64,000 nucleotides of DNA. Source: Klebsiella pneumoniae (lineage in GTDB: Bacteria; Pseudomonadota; Gammaproteobacteria; Pseudomonadales; UBA5518). Position 1 is the stretch's first letter, and each line of letters opens with the position of its first letter. The translations under genes were made by a program, and so were the position numbers. Shown one piece after another: positions 27,062 through 34,989 of the stretch. The DNA is taken from NCBI GenBank assembly GCA_945862145.1, contig CAMAXE010000026.1, forward strand, positions 1 through 64,000, read 5' to 3'. The notes below the pieces were generated by a model. That model saw only the letters and a list, made by a program, of their open reading frames with translations, did not search any database and was not told where the DNA came from.

Positions 27062-28264
27062 GTGGACAACCGATTCAGCCCGCAAGAACTCACTTTCCAG
27101 CAGGAAGTCCGCGACTTCCTGAGCACTGGTTGCCCCGCCGACATCCGCCACAAGGTCGAGCACGAGCTGCAGCTCGCACGCGAAGACCATATCCGCTGGC
27201 AGCAGTCGCTCGCGGCGCGCGGCTGGGCCGGCGTCAACTGGCCGGTCGAACATGGCGGCACGGGCTGGAGCCCGGTGCAGAAATACATTTTCTCCACCGA
27301 GTGCGCCCTGGCCCACACGCCCCGCATCGTGCCCTTCGGGCTCGGCATGGTCGGCCCCGTGATTTGCAATTTTGGCAACGACGCGCAAAAGCAGCGCTTC
27401 CTGCCCGACATCCTCGCCAGCCGCATCTGGTGGTGCCAAGGCTACTCGGAGCCCAACTCAGGCTCCGATCTCGCCTCGCTGCAGACACGCGCCGTGCGCG
27501 ACGGCGACCACTATGTGGTGAACGGCACCAAGACGTGGACCACCATGGCGCAGTGGGCGGACTGGATCTTCTGCCTCGTGCGCACGGGTGGGCCGGAGCT
27601 GAAACCGCAGGCCGGTATCAGCTTCCTGCTGATCGACATGAAGACCCCAGGGGTGCGTGTCTCGCCGATCCGCTTGCTCGACGGCACACCCGAGGTGAAC
27701 GAGGTGCTGTTGGACAACGTGCGGGTGCCGGTGGAAAACCGCGTCGGCGAGGAAAACCGCGGCTGGAGCTGCGCGAAGTACCTTCTCACGCACGAGCGCA
27801 CGGGTATCGCGCAGGTGGCACGTTCGCGGGTACGCCTCGCGCGGCTGCGGCAACTGGCCGCCGGCACGGCCGCCGGCGCGCAAGGCACATTGCTCGAGGA
27901 CGCGTTCTTCCTGCGCCGTCTCGCGGACCTCGAGACCGAACTGCTGGCACTCGAATACACGGAGCTGCGCACGCTCGCCAATCTGAGCGCGGGCAAGTCG
28001 CCCGGCCCGGCTTCATCGATCCTGAAAATCAAGGGCACAGAAGTAGCGCAGGGCATCGACGAACTCTTCGTCGAGTTGGCGGGTCACTACGCCCTACCCT
28101 TTGTGCCGGCGCAGTTCCAGCAGGGCTTTGACGGCAGCCCGGTGGGCCCGGGCGCGGCCATCGCGGCGGCGGGTACCTACCTCAATAACCGCAAGGCCTC
28201 GATTTACGGCGGCTCGAACGAGATCCAGCGCAACATCATCGTCAAGGAAGTGCTCGGGCTCTAA
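27062..28264 (+). CDS. Acyl-CoA dehydrogenase (first of an adjacent pair)
   Basis: The 400-residue product starts at GTG 27062. It has the flavin and substrate motifs WWCQGYSEPNSGSDLASLQT and VNGTKTWTTMAQWADWIFCL, followed by the C-terminal helical domain ending IYGGSNEIQRNIIVKEVLGL. This version resembles the larger partner of heteromeric acyl-CoA dehydrogenases such as ChsE-type steroid side-chain enzymes. The enzyme would oxidise an acyl-CoA to the enoyl-CoA with FAD. The next gene, 51 bases downstream, encodes a second, divergent acyl-CoA dehydrogenase, consistent with an alpha2-beta2 arrangement. Partnering is inference; the ligand could be a steroid, branched or aromatic acyl-CoA. Confidence 0.92.
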   Translation: MDNRFSPQELTFQQEVRDFLSTGCPADIRHKVEHELQLAREDHIRWQQSLAARGWAGVNWPVEHGGTGWSPVQKYIFSTECALAHTPRIVPFGLGMVGPVICNFGNDAQKQRFLPDILASRIWWCQGYSEPNSGSDLASLQTRAVRDGDHYVVNGTKTWTTMAQWADWIFCLVRTGGPELKPQAGISFLLIDMKTPGVRVSPIRLLDGTPEVNEVLLDNVRVPVENRVGEENRGWSCAKYLLTHERTGIAQVARSRVRLARLRQLAAGTAAGAQGTLLEDAFFLRRLADLETELLALEYTELRTLANLSAGKSPGPASSILKIKGTEVAQGIDELFVELAGHYALPFVPAQFQQGFDGSPVGPGAAIAAAGTYLNNRKASIYGGSNEIQRNIIVKEVLGL

Positions 28265-28315
28265 CCGGGCGGCCTGGACCGAGCAGCACACCGCGCGCAC
28301 AGCAGGACACCGCAT

Positions 28316-29437
28316 ATGGATTTCGATTTCAGCGACGAACAGCAACTCCTGCGCGACAGCGTCGCGCGTTTCGTGCGCGAGCAGTACAGCTTCGATGCGC
28401 GCAAAAAACTGATCGCCGGCGGGCACGCCTTCTCACCCGCGCACTGGGCGCTGTTCGCGGAGCTCGGATGGCTCGCAGTGCCGGTACCCGAGTCCTGCGG
28501 CGGGCTGGGCGCGAGCGCCGTCGACAACGCGATCATCCTCGAGGAGTTCGGTCACGGCTTGGTGCTGGAGCCCTGGCTGCCCACGCTGGTGCTCGGCGCC
28601 GGCGCGATCGCCGCACTGGGTTCCGAGGCCCAGCAGACCGCGCTGCTCGGGCGGGTGATCGCGGGCGATTTGCAGCTCGCGCTGGGGCATTTCGAGGCAG
28701 CATCGCGCTACGACGCCTCCGCGATTTCGAGCCGCGCCGCGCACCACGACGCCGGCTGGCAGCTCGACGGCGCCAAGTGCGTGGTGCTGAACGCACCGGC
28801 GGCCGATTTGCTGCTAGTAACCGCGCGCGAGCCGTCCGGCGGCATCGGGGTGTTTGTAGTCGCCCCCGATGCGCCGGGCCTCAGGCTGCAGGCCTATCGC
28901 ACCGTGGATGGCGCTGCGGCCGCAGAACTTGCCTTCACCGGGCTCCTGCTGGCGCCCGAGGCACGCCTGGGCGAAGCACCTGATGCGCTGCCGGCGCTGC
29001 GCGAACTGTTCGACCGTGCCGCGCTCTTTGCCTGCGCCGAGGCCGTGGGCTCGATGTCCGTGCTGCTCCAGAAGACCGTCGAATACAGCAAGACGCGGCG
29101 CCAGTTCGGCGCGCCGATCGGCAGCTTCCAGGCCCTGCAGCACCGCATGGCCGACATGTTCATCGAGCTCGAGCAGTCACGCTCGATCCTGCTGATGGCC
29201 CTCCTCACGGCCGACGGTGGCGGTGACCTCCCGCGTGCGGTGTCCGCGGCCAAGAGTCGCATCGGTCGCGCGGCGCGGCGCGTGGGGCAGGAGGCGATCC
29301 AGCTGCACGGCGGCATCGGCGTGACCGACGAACTCGACATCGGCCACCATGTGAAGCGCCTCACGGCCATCGAGGCCTCATTCGGCAACACCGACTGGCA
29401 CCTGCGGCGATTCGCGGAAAGCCGGCATGACAGCTGA
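28316..29437 (+). CDS. Acyl-CoA dehydrogenase (second of the pair)
   Basis: The 373-residue product begins MDFDFSDEQQLLRDSVARFV, an acyl-CoA dehydrogenase N-terminus. Other landmarks are WLAVPVPESCGGLGASAVDN, the middle beta domain, and the C-terminal YSKTRRQFGAPIGSFQALQH and EAIQLHGGIGVTDELDIGHH. Relative to classical enzymes the FAD/substrate strand around ASRYDASAISSRAA lacks the usual T-E-P-x-x-G-S-D motif, which its partner upstream has. This is what is seen in the smaller, degenerate subunit of heteromeric dehydrogenases. Its 3' end overlaps the start of the YhhN gene by 11 bases, so the genes are coupled. Confidence 0.9.
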   Translation: MDFDFSDEQQLLRDSVARFVREQYSFDARKKLIAGGHAFSPAHWALFAELGWLAVPVPESCGGLGASAVDNAIILEEFGHGLVLEPWLPTLVLGAGAIAALGSEAQQTALLGRVIAGDLQLALGHFEAASRYDASAISSRAAHHDAGWQLDGAKCVVLNAPAADLLLVTAREPSGGIGVFVVAPDAPGLRLQAYRTVDGAAAAELAFTGLLLAPEARLGEAPDALPALRELFDRAALFACAEAVGSMSVLLQKTVEYSKTRRQFGAPIGSFQALQHRMADMFIELEQSRSILLMALLTADGGGDLPRAVSAAKSRIGRAARRVGQEAIQLHGGIGVTDELDIGHHVKRLTAIEASFGNTDWHLRRFAESRHDS

Positions 29438-30107
29438 GCCCGCTGATCCGGGAATCGCGGTGATAAAACCAATCACTATAGCGACTGTATATCTATTTTT
29501 TTCAACAGTTTATCTATCACTCCTAAACTACAATCTAGGAACAATAGGGCTCCTTCTCAAGCCGATTCCGATCCTGCTGCTCGCGTTTGCTGCCCGGCGC
29601 TGGGCGCACCCACGCTGGCGTCGCTCGCTGATACTTGCGCTGCTTTTCTCGGCGGTGGGAGATGTGCTGCTAGCCGCGCACGGCATGGTCGGCGGTCTGT
29701 TCACGGCGGGCCTCGCGAGCTTCTTGGTAGCGCAAGTGCTGTATGCGCAGTGCTTCTGGCGCCATCGCGGCCCGCAGCGCTGGCGGGTGGCAGCGGCCTT
29801 AGCCTTCCTGCCCGTGGCGGCACTGGCGGCGTGGCAGGTACTCCCCGGCGCGGGTGACATGGCAGTGCCCGTGGCGCTCTACAGTGTGGCCATCACGGCG
29901 ATGGTCACGGGTGCAGCCATGGCGGACCGGCCGCTGTTGCTGCTTGCCGGAGCCCTGAGCTTCGCCCTCTCGGATGCCATCCTGGCGATCGATCATTTCA
30001 TCAGCCCGGTGCCGGGCGCGGGCGTGCTCATCATGGGCTCGTACTACCTCGCGCAGGGGCTGCTCTGCGCCGGCGCCCTGCAAGCCCCCGGGAGAGCGAC
30101 GGCATGA
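29427..30107 (+). CDS. Lysoplasmalogenase (YhhN/TMEM86 family)
   Basis: This 226-residue membrane protein has about eight hydrophobic segments and the two acidic motifs of the YhhN family: SAVGDVLLAAHG and LSFALSDAILAIDHF. TMEM86 relatives cleave the vinyl-ether bond of lysoplasmalogens; bacterial roles are less clear. The start could be ATG 29427, overlapping the previous gene, or GTG 29460. Codons about 12-44 (29461-29555) are strikingly AT-rich, with ATA, CTA and TTA codons rare in neighbours, although the encoded peptide (VYLFFSTVYLSLLNYNLG) still looks like a proper membrane helix. Its stop overlaps the downstream gene's ATG. Confidence 0.87.
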   Translation: MTAEPADPGIAVIKPITIATVYLFFSTVYLSLLNYNLGTIGLLLKPIPILLLAFAARRWAHPRWRRSLILALLFSAVGDVLLAAHGMVGGLFTAGLASFLVAQVLYAQCFWRHRGPQRWRVAAALAFLPVAALAAWQVLPGAGDMAVPVALYSVAITAMVTGAAMADRPLLLLAGALSFALSDAILAIDHFISPVPGAGVLIMGSYYLAQGLLCAGALQAPGRATA

Positions 30108-30898
30108 ATCCACTGGTGAACGAGGCGCTCGAGTTCGCGGTCTCGCTGCTGCCCGAGGCAGGCCGCATCGCGCTGGCATCCTTCCGCCGCCCGCTGGCGG
30201 TAGAGGACAAGCGCAGCAAAGGCCGCTATGACCCGGTCACTCAGACCGACCGCGCCATCGAGGCATATCTGCGCGCGGCCATCCTCGCGCGCTACCCGGA
30301 TCACGGCATCGTGGGCGAGGAACTCGGGACGCAGGCCGGCAGTTCGGACTGGAGCTGGATCATCGACCCCATCGACGGCACCCGCGCTTTCATCAGCGGC
30401 GTGCCGGCATGGGGAACGTTGATGGGCATCCGGGCACAGGGACGCCCGCTGGCCGGACTGGTCCACCAGCCCTACCTCGAGGAAACCTTCGCCGGTACCG
30501 CGGAGTCGGGTTGGTTCGAGCGCCGCGGCGAGCGCCGCCCGTTGCAGTCCCGGCAGGACGCCCGCCTCGCCGACGCCATCCTGTACTGCACCCACCCCTC
30601 GATGTTCCAAACGCCCACGGAGCGCGAAGCCTTCGAGCGCGTAGCCGCTAGCGTGCGCCTGTCGCGCTTCGGCGGCGATTGCTACTCCTACTGCCTGCTG
30701 GCGCTGGGGCTGATCGATCTGGTGGTCGAGTCCGATCTGCAGGCCTACGACATCCAGCCCCTGATCCCGATCATCCACGGCGCCGGCGGCGTGGTGAGCG
30801 GACCCCGCGGCGAGGATGCCAGCGACGGCGGCTTCGTGGTGGCCGCCGCCAACCCGACGCTGCACGCCCAGGTGCTCGCGCTGCTCGCGCCGGACTGA
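30104..30898 (+). CDS. Inositol monophosphatase-family phosphatase, HisN-like
   Basis: The 264-residue product has the Li-sensitive phosphatase metal site: GIVGEELG (Glu ligand), WIIDPIDGTRAFISG (Asp-x-x-Asp-Gly-Thr) and the C-terminal YDIQPLIPIIHGAGGVVS. The substitution pattern (DPVTQTDRAIE, ...PAWGTLMG) is closest to the histidinol-phosphate phosphatase branch (HisN), but inositol- or other sugar-phosphate activity is possible. Its ATG overlaps the YhhN stop (ATGA) and the MATE gene follows within three bases, so all are one transcript. If HisN is right, it would complete histidine synthesis, although no other his gene is in the window. Confidence 0.87.
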   Translation: MNPLVNEALEFAVSLLPEAGRIALASFRRPLAVEDKRSKGRYDPVTQTDRAIEAYLRAAILARYPDHGIVGEELGTQAGSSDWSWIIDPIDGTRAFISGVPAWGTLMGIRAQGRPLAGLVHQPYLEETFAGTAESGWFERRGERRPLQSRQDARLADAILYCTHPSMFQTPTEREAFERVAASVRLSRFGGDCYSYCLLALGLIDLVVESDLQAYDIQPLIPIIHGAGGVVSGPRGEDASDGGFVVAAANPTLHAQVLALLAPD

Positions 30899-30901
30899 AC
30901 C

Positions 30902-32302
30902 GTGAACGCGCCACGCTGGGAGTCGATGCGCGCCGAAGGGAGGCGGCTCACGCGCATGGCCGGCCCGCTGGTGATCGGGCAGTTCGCGGTGATGGGCATG
31001 GGCGTGACCGACGTCATGATCGCGGGCAATGCGGGCACCGCCGACCTCGCCGCCGTGACCATCGGCTACTACGTCTGGGATCTCGGCATGCTGCTGGTGT
31101 TCGGCATCCTGCTCGCCAACAGCGCGATCATCGGCCATCGCTATGGCGCGCAGGACGTCGATGGCATCCGCCGCCAGTTCCAGCAATGCCTGTGGCTGTC
31201 GGTGCCGCTCGCGCTCTTCTCGGGGCTCAGCATCTGGATCGCGATCCTGCTGCTGCCGCGGCTAGGGCTGGAGCCCGCGGTCACCGAGATCGCGATCGGC
31301 TACCTGTATCCCACCATCGGGACGGCAATGCTGGTGCCGCTGGCGCTCAGCTTCCGCACCACGGCCGAGGGGCTGGGCCTCATGCGCCCGGTGATGTGGC
31401 TGATGCTGGGGGCATTCCTGATCAACATACCAATGAACTACGTGCTGGTTCACGGACTCTTCGGGCTGCCGCGACTGGGCGGCGCCGGCTGTGGCTGGGC
31501 CACGCTGATTGCCTTCGTGCTGCTGATGCTCGCGTGGACCGCCTATACCCTGCGTGCCCGCGCGCTTGTCCCCTATCAGCTGTGGCGAGACTTCGCCGGA
31601 CCGCGCCCGCGCGAGATGGCCGCCACGCTCTCGCTGGGACTGCCCATCGGGCTCTCGCTCCTCGCGGTGGGCGGCTTTTTTGCCGTGGTACCGCTGTTGA
31701 TGTCGCGGCTCGGCACCACGGCCATCGCCGGGCATGCGGTGGCCATGACCTTCGACAGCCTGATGATCACCGTGCCGATCGGCGTGGGGCAGGCGATGTC
31801 GGTGCGCGTGGCCCACGAGATGGGCGGCAAGTATCCGCTTGCCGCGCGCGCCGTCTGCATAACGGGCATGCAGTTGCTGGTGGGTATAGCGCTGCTGCAG
31901 GGCATGCTGATCGTGCTGCTGCGCGCGCCTATCGCAGGACTTTTCACGGGCGACCCGGCCGTGCGGGAGCTGGGCGCGGCGCTGCTGGTCTACGCCGCGG
32001 CCTACCGGATTTTCGATTCGGTGCAGATAGGCGCGGGAATGGCACTGCGCGGCTACCGCGACACCCGTGTGAGCTCGCTGATCGACATACTGGCCTACTG
32101 GCTGTTCGGCCTTCCACTGTGTTACCTGCTTGCCTTTGGCTCACCGTGGCACCCGGCCATGGGCGTGGAAGGCTTCTGGCTCGGCATGGTGGTCGCCATC
32201 GGCGCCGCGGCGCTCGCCATCTCGGCACGCCTCTCGTGGCGCGTCACGCGGGAATCCCGCCTCGCCGTGGCGCCGGGCAAGCTGCGGGAGCAAGCCGCAT
32301 GA
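30902..32302 (+). CDS. MATE-family multidrug exporter
   Basis: This 466-residue protein has twelve hydrophobic segments in two homologous halves, the hallmark of MATE transporters. Landmarks are GPLVIGQFAVMGMGVTDVMI (TM1), LANSAIIGHRYGAQD, SFRTTAEGLGLMRPVMWLML, LPIGLSLLAVGGFFAVVPLL (TM7) and SVRVAHEMGGKYPLA. MATE pumps export cationic or other drugs using Na+ or H+ gradients. GTG 30902 is the start, three bases after hisN-like; its stop overlaps the metallophosphatase start (ATGA). It is distinct from the membrane protein encoded on the opposite strand at 33-34.3 kb. Confidence 0.93.
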   Translation: MNAPRWESMRAEGRRLTRMAGPLVIGQFAVMGMGVTDVMIAGNAGTADLAAVTIGYYVWDLGMLLVFGILLANSAIIGHRYGAQDVDGIRRQFQQCLWLSVPLALFSGLSIWIAILLLPRLGLEPAVTEIAIGYLYPTIGTAMLVPLALSFRTTAEGLGLMRPVMWLMLGAFLINIPMNYVLVHGLFGLPRLGGAGCGWATLIAFVLLMLAWTAYTLRARALVPYQLWRDFAGPRPREMAATLSLGLPIGLSLLAVGGFFAVVPLLMSRLGTTAIAGHAVAMTFDSLMITVPIGVGQAMSVRVAHEMGGKYPLAARAVCITGMQLLVGIALLQGMLIVLLRAPIAGLFTGDPAVRELGAALLVYAAAYRIFDSVQIGAGMALRGYRDTRVSSLIDILAYWLFGLPLCYLLAFGSPWHPAMGVEGFWLGMVVAIGAAALAISARLSWRVTRESRLAVAPGKLREQAA

Positions 32303-33012
32303 AGGATTTCCACCGCCACGTACCGCCCAACCGTTTCGGTCGCGACTTCGTGATCAGTGACCTGCACGGCCACCTGCCGGCGCTGCGCGATGCACTGGCC
32401 GCACGCCACTTCATTCCCGGGCGCGACCGGCTCTTCAGCGTGGGCGATCTGATCGACCGCGGTCCGGACTCGCCCGGCGCCGTCGCTCTGATGCGCGAGA
32501 CGTGGTTTCACGCAGTGCGCGGCAATCACGAAGACATGCTGCTGCGTACCGTCGCGGGCGAAGGCACGCGGATCGCCGATGTCTGGCGCCAGAATGGCGG
32601 CGAATGGGGTCTCGCGGGCTGGGTGCCCAACGCAGAGGCTCACGCGGCGGCCACGCTGCTCGAGGGGCTGCCATGGGCAATCACGCTGCACCACCGCAGC
32701 GGCTTGCGCGTGGGGATCTGCCACGCCGAGTGCCCCGTGAACGACTGGGGCCTGATCCCCGGACTCGGCGCCGATGCCGAGCGCTGCCGCGCGATGCTGT
32801 GGGCGCGCGAGCGCATCCGCCTGCCCGATCTGCCGCCGGTGGCAGGCATCGACCTCACGATTCACGGGCATACGGTGGTGCCACGCCCACTGCTTCTGGG
32901 CAATGCGCTGTTCCTCGAAACCGGCATTTATCTCGGCGCGGGACGCCTTAGCTTGCTGTGCCTGGACGACATCGAACGCGGCCCCCGCGGCATCACGCTG
33001 CCAACCGCCTGA
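32299..33012 (+). CDS. Serine/threonine-type metallophosphatase
   Basis: From ATG 32299 the product is 237 residues. The calcineurin-like metal motifs are in order: FVISDLHGHL (D-x-H), FSVGDLIDRGPDS (GD-x-x-D-RG), AVRGNHEDMLLR (GNHE/D) and, near the end, DLTIHGHTVVPRP (G-H-T). This matches PrpA/ApaH-like bacterial phosphoprotein or dinucleoside-polyphosphate phosphatases. It starts on the ATGA shared with the MATE stop and ends 20 bases inside the 3' end of the convergent membrane exporter gene. The substrate is unknown. Confidence 0.91.
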   Translation: MKDFHRHVPPNRFGRDFVISDLHGHLPALRDALAARHFIPGRDRLFSVGDLIDRGPDSPGAVALMRETWFHAVRGNHEDMLLRTVAGEGTRIADVWRQNGGEWGLAGWVPNAEAHAAATLLEGLPWAITLHHRSGLRVGICHAECPVNDWGLIPGLGADAERCRAMLWARERIRLPDLPPVAGIDLTIHGHTVVPRPLLLGNALFLETGIYLGAGRLSLLCLDDIERGPRGITLPTA

Positions 33013-34279
33013 CCGCCCACCAGGCGAGCGCCATCTCCGCCACGAAGCCCGCGACCATCCCCAGCACCGCGGTGGACGCATTCAGGTTGTCCGTGACCAG
33101 CAGGAGCCAGCAGGTGGCCAGGATCGCAACCACGCGGGCTGCGCTGCCAGTGGCCATCGCCGCGGTGCGACGGCGCGCGATGAGAATCCCGTGATAGTAG
33201 TTGCGCACCATCAGCACACCGGGCACCACCAGCAGGATCAGGCACATGTGGTGCGCTGCGGCGTACAGTTCGGGCCCCAATCCGAGAGCGCCGACGAAGA
33301 AGGCATCGCTCAGCGGTGTGATCAGCAACACCAGCGCCATGGCGCCGATCAGCCCGCCGGCGACCAGCGCCATGAAGAGCCGCTTCTCCGCCAGATCCTC
33401 CAGCCCGAAGGTGGCGAAGAAATGGCGGAACTGGTTCACCACGCTCTGGTAGAGCAGCATGAAATCCATCGCCACCCGCATCGCCGCGATGATCACCACG
33501 GCACCGGGAACGCGCGCGACAAACACAAACACCAGCGGCCGACTGATGCCAAAGGTCATGCCGGAGATGCACACCGGCCAGAAGAACGCGAAGAGCTCGC
33601 GCCAGCGCGGCGGCTCCAGCGCGTGATGCGGATCAGGCCGTGTGGAGCGCAGCCCGCGCGAGACCGCGTACTGCGCCAGCAGTTTGAATGTTCCGCCCAC
33701 CCACTCGGCCGCCGCCACGAGCTGCGCCGCGCGCCAGCCCTGCGACAGGCCACGCAGGGCAACCGCAACGCTGATGCCCACGGCCACCACGCCGATCACC
33801 GAGACCAGCGTGGTCCGCTCCTCGAGGATCAGCAGCCCGTTGTGATAGTGCTGCAGCGTGTGCAGGAGTATCAGACCCGACAGCAACACCAGATAGGACT
33901 GCACATCGGCCAGCATGCTCGCGTCGAGCGAGTACATCGCGCGGAGCATCGCCGCGCCCGTGGCGCTGGATCCGATGGCCAGCACGGGGAGCGTGAACAG
34001 CACACCCACGGTTGCGCAGAAGCGGAACACCCGGGCCCGGGCCTGCGCCGAGCGCGCGTAGACCGTAACCATGTTCGGCATGAAAGCCGTGCCGATGTCG
34101 AAGAAGAAAAAGATCCCCGCCGCACAGGCGTAGACGGCAAGCTCGCGCCCCGGATCGCCCGCGCGCGCCAGCACCCCGTTGTAGGCCTGCTGGCCCGCCA
34201 GCAGGAACAGAGCCCCGAGGGCGAGCGGCCAGAAAAACTGCCAGTAGCGGCCAAGGTTTGCGGCGGCGGAAGGCTGCAT
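32993..34279 (-). CDS. MOP-superfamily membrane exporter/flippase (MATE/ANKH-like)
   Basis: From ATG 34279 the product is 428 residues with about twelve hydrophobic segments, beginning GRYWQFFWPLALGALFLLAG. It shows the paired-half pattern of polysaccharide and MATE-like exporters. The central segment FFWPVCISGMTFGISRPLVF resembles the conserved FWWPLAL...ISRP stretch of ANKH (progressive-ankylosis) proteins, which export ATP/citrate/pyrophosphate in animals. That link is my pattern recognition, not a proven assignment. A frame extension to 34384 overlaps the upstream gene and is rejected. It lies seven bases after a SnoaL-like gene and overlaps the metallophosphatase 3' end by 20 bases. Confidence 0.8.
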   Translation of the reverse strand: MQPSAAANLGRYWQFFWPLALGALFLLAGQQAYNGVLARAGDPGRELAVYACAAGIFFFFDIGTAFMPNMVTVYARSAQARARVFRFCATVGVLFTLPVLAIGSSATGAAMLRAMYSLDASMLADVQSYLVLLSGLILLHTLQHYHNGLLILEERTTLVSVIGVVAVGISVAVALRGLSQGWRAAQLVAAAEWVGGTFKLLAQYAVSRGLRSTRPDPHHALEPPRWRELFAFFWPVCISGMTFGISRPLVFVFVARVPGAVVIIAAMRVAMDFMLLYQSVVNQFRHFFATFGLEDLAEKRLFMALVAGGLIGAMALVLLITPLSDAFFVGALGLGPELYAAAHHMCLILLVVPGVLMVRNYYHGILIARRRTAAMATGSAARVVAILATCWLLLVTDNLNASTAVLGMVAGFVAEMALAWWAVRRLAA

Positions 34280-34286
34280 GCGCCGC

Positions 34287-34817
34287 TCAGGCGAAGGGCT
34301 GCGGCGCTGCCGGCAGACAGCGCAGCCACGTTGGCGCTTCGTGCAGCGGGCTGCGTGCGGCCGCTCCCACGGGGAAGTCTCCACCGAGCACGGCAGGGTT
34401 GCCCTCCGACCAGAGCGTGAGTCCCTGGCGGTGGCGGATCTTCCACTCGCCGTCGATGCGCTGGAACTGGTCTTCGTACCAGCCGCCGATGACCAGCGAG
34501 GATTGCGGCGCCAGCGCGTTCAGCACGTGCTGGGCGATGAAATAGGCTCGCGAGTGGGCGGTGTCTGCGCGCACCTCCACCAGGGGCGGCCCGATCAGGT
34601 GCTGGGTGGCGTCGAGGCGCGGCAGCACATCGGCACAAAGCGCGATGTATTCAGCCGGGGTATAGGAGCCCATGAAGGCGAAGTCGAGGCGCGCATCCTC
34701 CGTGAAGCACTCGGCGATCAGCTCCGGGCGGCGCGTGTCAACCGCGGTGCAGTAGCGCAGCAGCACCTGCGTGATGCAGTGCACGGCATAGAGTTCATCG
34801 GCAGGGGTTGCGTGCAT
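34287..34817 (-). CDS. NTF2/SnoaL-like domain protein
   Basis: This 176-residue protein shows the nuclear-transport-factor-2 cone fold pattern: VHCITQVLLRYCTAVDTRRP, ECFTEDARLDFAFMGSYTPA (the Asp/His-rich first strand), ATQHLIGPPLVEV, SRAYFIAQHVL and GGWYEDQFQRIDGEWKIRHR. Family members include delta5-3-ketosteroid isomerase, polyketide cyclases and aromatic dioxygenase beta subunits. The function cannot be assigned from fold alone; given the catabolic genes in the window, ketosteroid isomerase-like or scaffold roles are possible. Seven bases separate it from the downstream membrane exporter, so the two are co-transcribed. Confidence 0.85.
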   Translation of the reverse strand: MHATPADELYAVHCITQVLLRYCTAVDTRRPELIAECFTEDARLDFAFMGSYTPAEYIALCADVLPRLDATQHLIGPPLVEVRADTAHSRAYFIAQHVLNALAPQSSLVIGGWYEDQFQRIDGEWKIRHRQGLTLWSEGNPAVLGGDFPVGAAARSPLHEAPTWLRCLPAAPQPFA

Positions 34818-34989
34818 GTGCGGGCTCCGTCAAAGGCATCCGGGACAGCGGTTGCGCGGCGGCCACCGTATCAGGCCATGATGTCGCCGCGCGCTGCGGG
34901 ATGAAAGCCCGCCTGCCGCATTGCCCGGCCTCGCTGAACACCGGGTGCCGACGTGCCGTAACTCGGGTGTCAGGGGGCGCCGGTGGAAT

